Below are positions 26,873-36,873 of a stretch of DNA of 64,000 bases, one piece after another. This DNA is from an uncultured Bacteroidota bacterium (GTDB taxonomy: Bacteria; Bacteroidota; Bacteroidia; 2-12-FULL-35-15). A program made the translations under genes and the position numbers. The stretch covers positions 101,097 through 165,096 of the forward strand of contig CAINDA010000041.1 of the NCBI GenBank assembly GCA_903847205.1, written 5' to 3'. Below the pieces are notes generated by a model. It did not search any database, was not told the DNA's origin, and saw only the letters and a program-made list of their open reading frames with translations. Within the stretch, counting starts at the first letter, position 1; each line of letters begins with the position of its first letter.

Positions 26873-28084
26873 ATGTTAATCGAATTCACAGTAGGTAATT
26901 ATCTTTCTTTTAAAGATAAGAAAACGCTAAGTATGGAAGCGACTGCAATTAAAGACAATCCGGAGAATGTAATTGAAACTGGAAAATATAGATTGTTAAG
27001 AAGTGCAGTTATTTATGGCGCCAATTCCAGTGGGAAAAGCAATTTTATTAAAGCTTTGGATACTATGAATAAATTGGTAACATCCTCTGCTAAAAATAAT
27101 TCGACCTCGGACATTGATGTAATTCCATTTTTATTGAATATAGAAACAGAAAATCAACCTTCTTATTTTGAAATTTTATTTTTAATTGATGGCATTCGGT
27201 ATCGTTATGGCTTTGAAGCTGATAATAAAATAATTCATGCAGAATGGTTATATGAATGTAAGTCAAATAGTGAAAAATTTTTATTTATTCGGGAGAAGGA
27301 TTCCATTGAAATAACTAGTGACTTTGAAGAAGGAAAATGGATTGAAGAAAAAACACGTGATAATGCCCTGTTTCTTTCTATTGTTGACCAATTTAATGGG
27401 GCTATTTCAAAAAAGATAATGCTTTGGTTTGAAAGACAAAGAATCCTTTCTGGATTGCAGCATGAAAATGAAAAAGCTTTAACCTTTGGTATTTTAAAGG
27501 ACGATGATATGAAACATATGATCAAAGATTTTTTATCGCCTTTGGGTTTAGGGTTTCAGGATTTTGAATTAAAAGACAATAAAATTATAACTTTCCATAA
27601 TAAATTTGATAAACTTGGAAATATTATTGATAAACGAGAATTCGATTTGTTAAAGCAGGAATCATCTGGTACAAATAAGTTGTATGACATGGCTGGCAAT
27701 TTAATTTTTGGTTTAAAAATGGGTACCCTAACAGTGATTGATGAATTGGATGCTAAATTACATCCATTGCTTACAATGGCAATAGTAAAACTATTTAATT
27801 CTCCTATACATAACCCTATAAATGCTCAGTTGATTTTTGCAACCCATGATACCAACCTATTAAATTACGGTTGTTTCAGAAGGGATCAGATTTTTTTTAC
27901 TGAGAAAAGCAGTTTTGAATCAACAGATTTGTATTCATTGGTAGAATATATTGAATCTGATGGTAAAAAAGTCCGCAATGACCGCTCCTTTGAAAAAGAT
28001 TATATCGCAGGACGTTATGGTGCCATCCCTTTTGTTGGTGATTTTTCTAAACTAACAAACAATGGCCAGAGTAGCGAAAATTGA
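26873..28084 (+). CDS. AAA-15/21 family ATPase, AbiLi/AriA-like
   Basis: A 403-residue ABC-type ATPase of the OLD-like superfamily used in anti-phage systems. It opens with IEFTVGNYLSFKDKKTLSMEA, has Walker A GANSSGKS at 49-56, Walker B TLTVIDELD with Asp290 and Glu291, and the switch FATHDTNLL with His325. The overlap with the downstream RloB gene (23 nt) gives the two-gene layout of AbiL, closely similar to PARIS (AriA/AriB). The ATPase is expected to sense infection and release the nuclease partner; that is by analogy. It has lower GC and more Lys/Asn codons than its neighbours, consistent with acquisition. Confidence 0.88.
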   Translation: MLIEFTVGNYLSFKDKKTLSMEATAIKDNPENVIETGKYRLLRSAVIYGANSSGKSNFIKALDTMNKLVTSSAKNNSTSDIDVIPFLLNIETENQPSYFEILFLIDGIRYRYGFEADNKIIHAEWLYECKSNSEKFLFIREKDSIEITSDFEEGKWIEEKTRDNALFLSIVDQFNGAISKKIMLWFERQRILSGLQHENEKALTFGILKDDDMKHMIKDFLSPLGLGFQDFELKDNKIITFHNKFDKLGNIIDKREFDLLKQESSGTNKLYDMAGNLIFGLKMGTLTVIDELDAKLHPLLTMAIVKLFNSPIHNPINAQLIFATHDTNLLNYGCFRRDQIFFTEKSSFESTDLYSLVEYIESDGKKVRNDRSFEKDYIAGRYGAIPFVGDFSKLTNNGQSSEN

Positions 28085-28766
28085 TAATGTTTGGAAAAAA
28101 CGTTTTGAAAGAGACGAAAAGAAACGTATTGTGGACACTCGTACCAAACTAGTATATTTTCTTATTGTCTGCGAAGGAGAAAGAACAGAACCAAATTATT
28201 TTAGTGAGTTGGGGAAACAATTACCGAGAGGTACTGTTGAATTAAAAATTGAGGGTACTGGCCGTAATACAATTGGATTGGTTGATTTCGCCATGAAGCA
28301 GCGAGATAATGCAAGCAGGCCTTACGACCGCGTTTGGGCTGTATTTGATAAAGATGATTTTCCTGAAGAAAACTTTAACAATGCTATACTCAAAGCATCT
28401 TCCAACAATATAAATTGCGCATGGACAAATGAGGCCTTTGAACTTTGGTTTTTACTGCATTTCCAATTTGTAAATACAGGAATGAAACGTGATGAGTATA
28501 AAGCCTATCTTGAAAGAGAAGTAATAAAGAAATCAGGAGATATTAATTATAAATATTTAAAAAGCACCCCCAATACTTTTTCCATTTTAAATACACACGG
28601 AAACCAAATACAAGCCATAGAATGGGCAAAGCAGTTGAAACAAAAATATGTGGATCAAAGGCATGCCGTGCATAATCCATGCACATGTGTTCATGAATTA
28701 ATTGAAGAGTTATTGAATCCGCAAGAGGTACTGAGAAAAATAGAAGAAAAAGAAAATGCTGAATAA
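28062..28766 (+). CDS. rloB: RloB/AbiLii family protein, putative TOPRIM effector
   Basis: A 234-residue RloB-family protein. FLIVCEGERTEPNYF puts Glu38 and neighbours in the position of the TOPRIM catalytic Glu, and VWAVFDKDDFP (Asp96, Asp98, Asp99) is the DxD metal motif. NEAFELWFLLHF and the C-terminal NPCTCVHELI (about 205-214) are RloB signatures. The start overlaps the ATPase by 23 nt. In AbiL and PARIS the second protein is the toxic or nucleolytic effector; the target here is unknown. The gene is complete and all motif residues are kept, so the system is probably functional. Confidence 0.88.
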   Translation: MARVAKIDNVWKKRFERDEKKRIVDTRTKLVYFLIVCEGERTEPNYFSELGKQLPRGTVELKIEGTGRNTIGLVDFAMKQRDNASRPYDRVWAVFDKDDFPEENFNNAILKASSNNINCAWTNEAFELWFLLHFQFVNTGMKRDEYKAYLEREVIKKSGDINYKYLKSTPNTFSILNTHGNQIQAIEWAKQLKQKYVDQRHAVHNPCTCVHELIEELLNPQEVLRKIEEKENAE

Positions 28767-28978
28767 TCACTTAAGCTAAGGCAGAAATAATACCAATCTG
28801 GACTTTTTTAAATCGCATCTTGACTTTCAAGCCCCTTCATTTTTAAATCCTTATAACAGCCTCGATTTTCTTCGCCAATCTTCTCCACAATCGTTTAAAA
28901 ACTAATATCATGATTACTTTGAAAAATCAAAAAGATTCATTATATTCGTTACCCTGTTAACCATTTAATATATTAAAG

Positions 28979-31900
28979 ATGAGAAAATTCTTACTAATAC
29001 TTACAGTTTCCTTTCTATCTCAAAGCAGCAAAGCTGACGAAATTGTTGTAAACAATTACGCTGCATTCTTTAATACGGCATATCAGTTACATCCCGAAAT
29101 TCCAAGAGGGATATTGGAGGCTGTTTCATTCTGTAACACCCATTTTAATCATATACAGCATGCCTCTGTTCATCCCGAAGGATGTACCGGAATCCCCAAT
29201 GTTTATGGCGTAATGGGCTTGACCTTGGACGGGCAGAATTATTTTGAAAACAACCTTGTTATTGTTTCCTATCTTTCAGGAGTCAGCATCAGCGACATCA
29301 TTTCCGACCCGGAAAAAAATATTCTTGCTTATGCTGCAGCGTATTCATCTGTTAAAAACACACTGAATATTTCTGATAATGATATCGCGTCACAACTGCC
29401 TGTCTTAACTTATTTAAGCGAATTGCCTCATACTACTAATGATCAGAATTATGCATTGAATACGCAGTTTTACGGATACCTCCAGTTTTTAAGCAATCCT
29501 GCATATCAGCAGAGATACGGCTTTCCGAACTATGCTGTTAATTTTGAGAAAATATTCGGTGCCGATAATTTTGCTGTTTTAAGCGCTGTTTCAGTTAAAG
29601 TAACAGATGAAAGTGTTATATGTAACACCGGCGAGCATTTTAATTCAAACATGGCAAAATCAACACAGTCGGCGGACTTTGGCCCTGCTGCTTGGGTTGC
29701 GTCTCCTAACTACAGCTCACGCAGCGGAACTGCGGTTTCAGCAGTGGTTATCCATGATGTTGAAGGAAGTTACGCAGGCTGTATTTCATGGTTTCAAAAT
29801 ACTTCTTCCCAGGTTTCGGCTCATTATGTATGCCGTTCCAGCGATGGGCAGCTGACTGAAATGGTTCTTGAATCAAATAAAGCCTGGCATGTTGGCAGCG
29901 AAAACCTCTATACCATTGGTATTGAACACGAGGGTTATGTTGCTCAAACCGGCTGGTACACTAACGCAATGTACACAGGTTCTGCGGCTTTAATCCGGGA
30001 TATCTGCACCAGCGGATACGGTATCAGCCCTCTGCATACCTATTACGGGCCAGGCTGTTCCGGCTCCACTGCGCAATGCGGGATTGGTGCCTGCACAGTT
30101 ATTAAAGGCCACCAGATGTACCCCAACCAAACACATGATGACCCTGGACCCAACTGGAATTGGGCATTATATTATTTAATGATTAACAACAATCCGACTA
30201 TTAGTACTTTGACGGCCGCCTCCGGAAATTTTTACGACAGCGGCGGACCAAGCGGTAATTATTCTGATAATGAAAGGATACTTACCTTGATACACCCGAC
30301 AGGAGCAACATCAGTTACTCTTCACTTTACTTCATTCAGCACTGAATTAAACTGGGATCATTTATTTATTTACGACGGCTCTACAACTTCTGCGCCCCTT
30401 ATTGGAGAATATACTGGTACAACAAGCCCGGGTACTGTGAGCTCAAGCGGAGGTTCATTATTATTAGAGTTCAGATCGGACTGCAATACCAATGCTTCCG
30501 GCTGGGCAGCCAATTGGACAAGTAATGCTGTGCCTGCACCTGCAGCTGACAGCATTGTGCCCACAACAATTATTACGCCTCCTGCCGCATGGGTAACATC
30601 TAATTTCACTGCAAATTTCACTGATGCTGACAATAGCGGAGGAAGCGGATTAGAAAAAAGCTATTATCAGGTAATTGATTACAACGGTACCGAATGGCAC
30701 GCAAATACTAACAATGGTTTTTTCGCAGATAATTTTGATACCAATATTAACCCTAATTGGACAAGCTCTGTAGGAACCTGGAGTATTAACAGCGGTGCTC
30801 TTTATCAGGCTGATGAAACCTCTACGGCTTCTGCAAATACCAATATTTATGCTTCTCTGAATCAAACGCTGTCAAACAGATATTTGTATGATTTCTATGG
30901 CAAAATCGATGGTTCAGGTACAACGAGGCGTGCCGGCTTTCATTTTTTCTGCGATAATGGAAGCTTAGCCAATAGAGGTAATTCATATTTTGTGTGGTTC
31001 CGTGTCGATGATGCTAAGCTCCAAATTTATAAAGTTGTGAATGATGTTTTTGGTACAGCTGTAGTAGATATGCCTTTTACAACCACTGCCGGACAATGGT
31101 ATGATTATAAAATTATTTACGATAGAATAAGCGGTAAAATAAGTGTTTACAGGGATAATCAATTTATCACAAGCTGGACTGATTCATCGCCGATCGCAAC
31201 AGGCAATGCCATTTCTTTCCGTTCAGCGAACGCAAATTTTGCAATAAACGAATTAAAAGTGTACCGCTCCCGTGCAGCTTCTGTTCCAGTAACCGTTGGC
31301 GTTGCGGCTACTAATGATATTCGTTACCAAAATATTGATCCTACTACATTTTCTGGTAAAATAAAATCCATCTGTGCCGATTCAGCAGGTAACTTATCAG
31401 CTATTTCTTTTCAAAATATTAATGTTGACTGGACACTTCCTTCAGCAATAGATACCATAAATGACGGTACAGGGCCGGATATAAGTGTTACTTCTTCTTT
31501 AACATCTTTATCCGCAAATTGGAATGCTGCATCAGATGCCAACTCAGCAATTGCACGATACTGGTATGCCATAGGAACAACTGCGGGTGCAACAAATGTT
31601 TTAAACTGGACCGACAATTGGTTTCCCACATTTGTAACGGCTAACGGTTTAAGTTTGGTAAACGGGCAGACCTATTACTTTTCTGTGATGGCAGAAGACG
31701 GGGCTGGCCTGCAGTCTTCAGTTTTTACCAGCAACGGGCAGACTGTTAATACAAATGCCACGGGAATCAATGAACTGGCATCTTCTGCAGGTGTTTCTGT
31801 ATTTCCAAATCCTTTTGCTAATAACACAAACATCACTTATCAATTAATCAATAATTCAAAAGTTGACCTTACTTTAACGGATGTTCTCGGGAAAGAGCTC

Positions 31901-32044
31901 GTGCTTCAAAGCCTTGTTAATCAGACCGCAGGCAGGCATGAGGTATCTGTAAATGCAGGAGATTTACATCTTTCAAAAGGAATGTATTTTGTGAAATTAA
32001 AAACTGATGCAGGTTTAAAATTTGTGAAGGTTGTTGTAAAATAA
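28979..32044 (+). CDS. Secreted N-acetylmuramoyl-L-alanine amidase, multidomain, T9SS type A
   Basis: Peptidoglycan amidase of 1021 residues. Signal peptide (about 1-19); N-terminal helical region (20-215) resembling a lysozyme- or peptidase-associated segment; amidase_2/PGRP domain (about 235-400) with zinc ligands His259 (VVIHDVEGS), His378 (IKGHQM) and Asp388 (HDDPGP); CUB-like domain (about 415-515); a jelly-roll LamG-like domain (about 575-760); a fibronectin-III-like domain (about 810-915); and a T9SS tail (about 930-1021). It would cut the bond between muramic acid and the stem peptide outside the cell. The C-terminal ~600 residues are shared with the next gene. Confidence 0.9.
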   Translation: MRKFLLILTVSFLSQSSKADEIVVNNYAAFFNTAYQLHPEIPRGILEAVSFCNTHFNHIQHASVHPEGCTGIPNVYGVMGLTLDGQNYFENNLVIVSYLSGVSISDIISDPEKNILAYAAAYSSVKNTLNISDNDIASQLPVLTYLSELPHTTNDQNYALNTQFYGYLQFLSNPAYQQRYGFPNYAVNFEKIFGADNFAVLSAVSVKVTDESVICNTGEHFNSNMAKSTQSADFGPAAWVASPNYSSRSGTAVSAVVIHDVEGSYAGCISWFQNTSSQVSAHYVCRSSDGQLTEMVLESNKAWHVGSENLYTIGIEHEGYVAQTGWYTNAMYTGSAALIRDICTSGYGISPLHTYYGPGCSGSTAQCGIGACTVIKGHQMYPNQTHDDPGPNWNWALYYLMINNNPTISTLTAASGNFYDSGGPSGNYSDNERILTLIHPTGATSVTLHFTSFSTELNWDHLFIYDGSTTSAPLIGEYTGTTSPGTVSSSGGSLLLEFRSDCNTNASGWAANWTSNAVPAPAADSIVPTTIITPPAAWVTSNFTANFTDADNSGGSGLEKSYYQVIDYNGTEWHANTNNGFFADNFDTNINPNWTSSVGTWSINSGALYQADETSTASANTNIYASLNQTLSNRYLYDFYGKIDGSGTTRRAGFHFFCDNGSLANRGNSYFVWFRVDDAKLQIYKVVNDVFGTAVVDMPFTTTAGQWYDYKIIYDRISGKISVYRDNQFITSWTDSSPIATGNAISFRSANANFAINELKVYRSRAASVPVTVGVAATNDIRYQNIDPTTFSGKIKSICADSAGNLSAISFQNINVDWTLPSAIDTINDGTGPDISVTSSLTSLSANWNAASDANSAIARYWYAIGTTAGATNVLNWTDNWFPTFVTANGLSLVNGQTYYFSVMAEDGAGLQSSVFTSNGQTVNTNATGINELASSAGVSVFPNPFANNTNITYQLINNSKVDLTLTDVLGKELVLQSLVNQTAGRHEVSVNAGDLHLSKGMYFVKLKTDAGLKFVKVVVK

Positions 32045-32106
32045 AAAGGGAGCTCCTGTGGAGTTCCACGAAAGGAGAACCAATTGGCTTTATTAATAGA
32101 TTTTCG

Positions 32107-35100
32107 ATGAAAAAATCAATTACAATTTTTGCAATTATTTTAACTCAATCAGCAGTTGCGCAGTTTCATAAACTTTGTTCAAAGGCTTCTCTGCTCCCAA
32201 CGTCTGTTAATTTTCCGCAGCTGCATAAATCTATTCACCAGGAGGAAGCTGAAAAATATGCACAGTATAATTTAAACACTGATGCTCAATGGGACAGTCT
32301 GCGCGGATTTCAGACAGGAAAAGAAAAAAAAATCACAGTCAAAAGCAGCCGCACCTGCATTTTAAATAAACGTGTGTATGGCTGGCATCCTTACTGGAGT
32401 AACGGTTCTCAGACAAATTATGATTGGGCGGGTTTAACTGATCTGTGTTACTTTGCCTACGAGGTAAATTCGGCAACCGGAAATGCAAGCAATACGCATG
32501 GCTGGGCCACCGCGCAAGTAGTTACTGATGCGCAGTCAAACGGGGTAAATGTAACCTTATGTGCAACTCTGTTCAGCGGGCATACAGCGTTTCTTGCGAG
32601 TGCAAGTGCAAAGCAGACCCTTATCAGTAACTTAATAAGTTTAGTTCAGTCGCGGAACGCGCATGGGATTAATATTGATTTTGAAGGTATGGGTTCATCC
32701 AATACTGCTGGTTTTACTGCATTTATGATTGATCTATGCAATCAAATGCATGCAGCTGTTGCCGGTTCGGAAGTGAGCATTGCACTATACTCGGTTGATT
32801 GGAGCGGTGTATTTGATATGGCAGCTTTAAATCCGTATGTTGATTTATTTATCATCATGGGTTACGATTATTATTACAGCGGAAGCACTACTGCAGGGCC
32901 TGAATCCCCGCTCTACAATTTCCAGACATCCTACAACTATACACTTACAAAATCAATTACATATTATTTGAAACAAGGAGCATCTCGTTCCAAATTATTA
33001 TTGGGCCTGCCATACTATGGACGTGAATGGTCAACGGCTGCAGGCACTGCCCCTAGTTCAACATCAGGAAGCAGCAATACTGTAATTTATAATGCTTTCA
33101 GAGCCAATGCAAATGGTTATTACAGTAACCGTCATTGGGATGTAAATAGTTTTTCTACCTGGTTTCCTTCTCAGAGAAGCGGCCAATGGTGGCAGTGTTT
33201 CGTTGATGATGCCTACAGTATGGGCAAGCGCTTTGATATTGTGAATCAGCAGGGTATCGGCGGTATTGGCATTTGGGCGCTGGGATACGATGACGGCTAC
33301 AGCGATTATTGGAATTTGATACGTGATAAATTCACAGATTGCGCTGTAGTTCCATGTACAGATACAATTTATGATATGGGCGGTCCGAATAGGGATTACA
33401 ACGCCAATGAAAAATATACTTATACTATTGCTCCTGCAAATGCGACAAGTGTTACACTTAATTTTTCTTCATTCAGCACCGAATTAAATTTTGATTCACT
33501 TTGGATTTATAACGGCCCCAACATTACCTCACCTTTAATTGGAGTTTATACCGGAAGTACAAGTCCCGGAATAGTTTCGTCAACAGGAGGTGCATTGACC
33601 ATTCGTTTTAAATCTGATAATGCGACTCAGGCTGCAGGCTGGCAGGCAATATGGAACTGCAGCATTGACAATATTGCTCCTACCACTCAAGTGACTGCAC
33701 CCGCTGGATGGCTTACGCAAAATTTTACGGCATCCTTTACAGATATTGATAATACAGGCGGTTCAGGTATTGAGAAAAGTTTTTACCAGGTGCTGGAATA
33801 TAACGGAACAGAATGGAGAGCGAACAACGGCAATGGTTTTTTCAGCGATAACTTCGATACAGTTATTCATCCTGACTGGACTATCGGAAGCGGTGTATGG
33901 GCAATCAACGGAGGCTTCTTGGAAGAAAGTGATCAAACAAATACCAACACTAATATTTACGCTCCCCTTAAACAAAATTTATCGAATAGATATTTATACA
34001 ACTGGCAGGGAAAAATTGACGGCACAGGAGCTAACAGGCGTGCAGGTTTTCATTTTTTCTGCGACAGTGCTTCAAAGACCAACCGCGGAAATTCTTATTT
34101 CGTTTGGTTCAGAGCCGACCAGAGCCAGTTACAGATTTATAAAACTGCAGCCAATACTTTTGGAACGGCATCCTACACAGCCCCTTTAACAATTGCTGTA
34201 AATATCTGGTATGATTACAAAGTGCTGTACGACCGTATTTCAGGGAAAATGGATGTATATGTAAATAATGTTTTGGCTGGCAGCTGGACTGATCCTTCGC
34301 CATATTCAAACGGCAATTATATTTCATTCCGCAGCGGCGACTGTGATTTTATGGTGAATGATTTAAAAGTTTACCGTTCGCGGCTGCCGTCTGTAACAGT
34401 AAGCGTAGGTGCTGCAGCAACCAATGATGTCCGGTTTCAAAATCCGAATCCGGTTACTCCTTCCTGCAGGGTTAAATCAATTACAAAAGATGCAGCCGGA
34501 AATTTATCTGCCGTTGCGCAGCAGAATGTAAATGTTGATTGGACAATCCCTACTGGCTGTTCGATTAATGACGGCACATCCACAGACATTGATACAACGT
34601 ATTCTTTAACTGACCTGTCTGCAAACTGGACTGCCAGCGCTGATACCAACTCCGGCATCGTTAAATATTGGTATGCAATAGGTACTACAGCTGGTGGAGT
34701 AGATATAGCAAATTGGACGGATAATACGTTGAACACTACAGTTACAAAAACAGGATTATCGCTGGTGCCAAATCAATATTATTATTTCACTGTGAAATCG
34801 GAAGACGGCGCGGGTTTGCAGTCTGCCGCAATATCAAGTAACGGGCTTGTTGTGAGTGCTGTTGCTTCAGGCGTTAATGAATTAGGGGCTTTAGGCGTTA
34901 TTTCTGTTTATCCAAATCCTTTTACTAATAGTACACTGCTTAAATATCAATCGGCTTCAGATTCAAAAACTGAAATTACTTTGACTGATATATTAGGAAA
35001 AGAAATTATTTTATACAAGGGTTCTCAGTTGTCCGGAAGGTATGAACTTACTATAAATGCAGTTGATTTGAAGCTTTCAAAGGGAATGTATTTTGTGACA

Positions 35101-35148
35101 TTAAAAACCAGCGATGCTCAGAAAGCGGTGAAAATTATCGTGAATTAA
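32107..35148 (+). CDS. Secreted GH18 glycoside hydrolase, multidomain, T9SS type A
   Basis: A 1013-residue enzyme. Signal peptide (1-19), then a GH18 TIM barrel (about 85-410) with the strand-4 motif HGINIDFE, keeping Asp191 and catalytic Glu193. The motif is closer to peptidoglycan-active YaaH/SleL enzymes (GxNIDFE) than to chitinases (DGxDxDxE). It then carries the same CUB-like, LamG-like, fibronectin-like and T9SS modules as the preceding amidase, about 60-70% alike by eye. The 62-nt gap suggests an operon. A beta-N-acetylglucosaminidase action on peptidoglycan is inferred; chitin remains possible. Confidence 0.88.
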   Translation: MKKSITIFAIILTQSAVAQFHKLCSKASLLPTSVNFPQLHKSIHQEEAEKYAQYNLNTDAQWDSLRGFQTGKEKKITVKSSRTCILNKRVYGWHPYWSNGSQTNYDWAGLTDLCYFAYEVNSATGNASNTHGWATAQVVTDAQSNGVNVTLCATLFSGHTAFLASASAKQTLISNLISLVQSRNAHGINIDFEGMGSSNTAGFTAFMIDLCNQMHAAVAGSEVSIALYSVDWSGVFDMAALNPYVDLFIIMGYDYYYSGSTTAGPESPLYNFQTSYNYTLTKSITYYLKQGASRSKLLLGLPYYGREWSTAAGTAPSSTSGSSNTVIYNAFRANANGYYSNRHWDVNSFSTWFPSQRSGQWWQCFVDDAYSMGKRFDIVNQQGIGGIGIWALGYDDGYSDYWNLIRDKFTDCAVVPCTDTIYDMGGPNRDYNANEKYTYTIAPANATSVTLNFSSFSTELNFDSLWIYNGPNITSPLIGVYTGSTSPGIVSSTGGALTIRFKSDNATQAAGWQAIWNCSIDNIAPTTQVTAPAGWLTQNFTASFTDIDNTGGSGIEKSFYQVLEYNGTEWRANNGNGFFSDNFDTVIHPDWTIGSGVWAINGGFLEESDQTNTNTNIYAPLKQNLSNRYLYNWQGKIDGTGANRRAGFHFFCDSASKTNRGNSYFVWFRADQSQLQIYKTAANTFGTASYTAPLTIAVNIWYDYKVLYDRISGKMDVYVNNVLAGSWTDPSPYSNGNYISFRSGDCDFMVNDLKVYRSRLPSVTVSVGAAATNDVRFQNPNPVTPSCRVKSITKDAAGNLSAVAQQNVNVDWTIPTGCSINDGTSTDIDTTYSLTDLSANWTASADTNSGIVKYWYAIGTTAGGVDIANWTDNTLNTTVTKTGLSLVPNQYYYFTVKSEDGAGLQSAAISSNGLVVSAVASGVNELGALGVISVYPNPFTNSTLLKYQSASDSKTEITLTDILGKEIILYKGSQLSGRYELTINAVDLKLSKGMYFVTLKTSDAQKAVKIIVN

Positions 35149-35201
35149 TTCCAATTTTTGTCTTCTGGGAAAGTAGTTCTGATTTTACATTGAATCATTC
35201 A

Positions 35202-35648
35202 TCACAATTTTTTCTTGATTTTTTTATTTTTCAGCGTCAGCTTTTTTTTATCATAATCAATAACTGCATTATATTTCAAAAGAATATCGCTTCCCAAAAC
35301 ACCTTCTACCATTGATAATCCCGCTTGATGATAAGATTGGTTAACATGCGATAAATCCAGTAAAACTGTTTCGTAATCTTCAATTTCTATTTCACCGATT
35401 TTTAATTTCTTAATAGTGGTAAAATGGCTTTTCATTTTGCTGGTACCTAATCCGCTGGATAAATTATCAAGATTTTTAAATTTTTTAGAACTCACATATT
35501 TTGTAATGCGTTGTTTATCGAATACTGTTTTGGATGCGCCGGTATCAATAATTACATTAGCAGGCTTGCCATTGATATATAATTTCAGCTTCAGGTGAAA
35601 GCCGTCATCACCTACATAAAGAATTTTAAAAGGGATAATTGTTGTCAT
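35202..35648 (-). CDS. Retropepsin-like aspartic protease
   Basis: A 148-residue single-domain protein. The flap-less retropepsin active site is VIIDTGASKTVFD with Asp35, and the second signature is EGVLGSDILLKYNAVIDYDKKKLTL. Such proteins act as homodimers, each subunit giving one Asp. There is no signal peptide in the chosen start (ATG at 35648); a longer frame to 35678 would run into the mdh terminator hairpin, so it is rejected. Substrate unknown. Confidence 0.85.
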   Translation of the reverse strand: MTTIIPFKILYVGDDGFHLKLKLYINGKPANVIIDTGASKTVFDKQRITKYVSSKKFKNLDNLSSGLGTSKMKSHFTTIKKLKIGEIEIEDYETVLLDLSHVNQSYHQAGLSMVEGVLGSDILLKYNAVIDYDKKKLTLKNKKIKKKL

Positions 35649-35668
35649 GTTTATAGGATATTGAAAAT

Positions 35669-35704
35669 AAAAAAGCAAACGCTCATAAATGGGTTTGCTT
35701 TTTT
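35669..35704 (-). terminator. mdh terminator
   Basis: AAAAAAGCAAAC (35669-35680) pairs with GTTTGCTTTTTT (35693-35704) around a 12-nt loop. It follows the mdh stop (35749) and precedes the protease start, so it ends mdh transcription. The tracts are symmetric. Confidence 0.85.
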
Positions 35705-35748
35705 ATTTTATCTAACACCCTTTTTGAGAGGGCAGGAGAATGTATGTT

Positions 35749-36693
35749 TTATTTTGCAACAGAAGAATTCATTGCATCCAATACTGCCATAACCTCTTTT
35801 ACAGATTTCGCAGAATCATTCAGGAGCTTTTTTTCTTCATCATTCAATTTTAATTCGATTATTTGTTCGATACCTTTTTTTCCTAATTTAACAGGCACTC
35901 CTAAATAAATATTTTTTAAGCCATATTCACCTTGAAGCCATGCGCAGACAGGGAAAATTCTTTTTTGATCGCGTACAATAGCTTCAACCATTTGTGCTGC
36001 AGCTGCTCCAGGAGCATACCATGCAGATGTGCCTAAAAGATTAACAATTTCTCCGCCGCCTTTTTTAGTACGGTCAATAATTGCATCTAATTTTTCTTTA
36101 GAAATAAGTTCCGTTACCGGGATACCTGCAACAGTTGTGTAGCGTGGAAGCGGCACCATTGTGTCACCATGTCCGCCCATTAATACTGCTTGTATATCTT
36201 TCGGAGAGCAGTTTAATTCTTCAGCCAAAAATGCGCGGTAGCGGGCAGTATCAAGAACGCCGGCCATACCGAAAACTTTTTTTGCATCAATTTTTGCAGT
36301 CAGGTAAGCGCAGTATGTCATAACATCCAGCGGGTTTGAAACAATTATAAAAATTGCATTGGGAGAATATTGCAATATATTTTCAGTAACTGCTTTTACA
36401 ATTCCGGCGTTTGTTGAAATAAGATCATCACGGCTCATGCCTGGTTTTCTTGGCAGTCCGGAGGTTATTACTACAACATCTGAATTTGCTGTTTTTGAAT
36501 AATCATTGGTTGAACCTGTTATTCTTGTATCTGACATCCTTACCGGTGCGGTCTGCCAAATATCTAATGCTTTACCTTCGGCATAGTTTTCTTTAATGTC
36601 AAGGAGAACTAAATCATTTACCAATTCTTTTTGGGCGATAACGTCGGCACAAGTTGCTCCTACGTTTCCTGCACCTACTACTGTTACTTTCAT
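35749..36693 (-). CDS. mdh: Malate dehydrogenase
   Basis: TCA-cycle enzyme, NAD-linked malate/oxaloacetate interconversion. The 314-residue protein of the lactate-dehydrogenase-like type has GAGNVG at 7-12, the substrate loop LPRKPGMSRDDL with its arginines, VSNPLDVMTY and catalytic His175 in GGHGDTMVPL. The Arg in the substrate loop (81-88 region) favours malate over lactate. Single gene with its own terminator. Confidence 0.95.
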   Translation of the reverse strand: MKVTVVGAGNVGATCADVIAQKELVNDLVLLDIKENYAEGKALDIWQTAPVRMSDTRITGSTNDYSKTANSDVVVITSGLPRKPGMSRDDLISTNAGIVKAVTENILQYSPNAIFIIVSNPLDVMTYCAYLTAKIDAKKVFGMAGVLDTARYRAFLAEELNCSPKDIQAVLMGGHGDTMVPLPRYTTVAGIPVTELISKEKLDAIIDRTKKGGGEIVNLLGTSAWYAPGAAAAQMVEAIVRDQKRIFPVCAWLQGEYGLKNIYLGVPVKLGKKGIEQIIELKLNDEEKKLLNDSAKSVKEVMAVLDAMNSSVAK

Positions 36694-36873
36694 AATATTA
36701 TATTTTAAGCATTTATAAAATAATTAAGTGCTAAATTATAAAAGAAAAATGAATCCTGATAATATATTTTTCAAAGTTTTTTATTTAGGAAATTTATTAA
36801 TATGCAGCGATTTTTAGGTAATTTTATGAGTTAAACAGTTAGTCGGGTATGATTTTTTAAATTGATGATTAAC

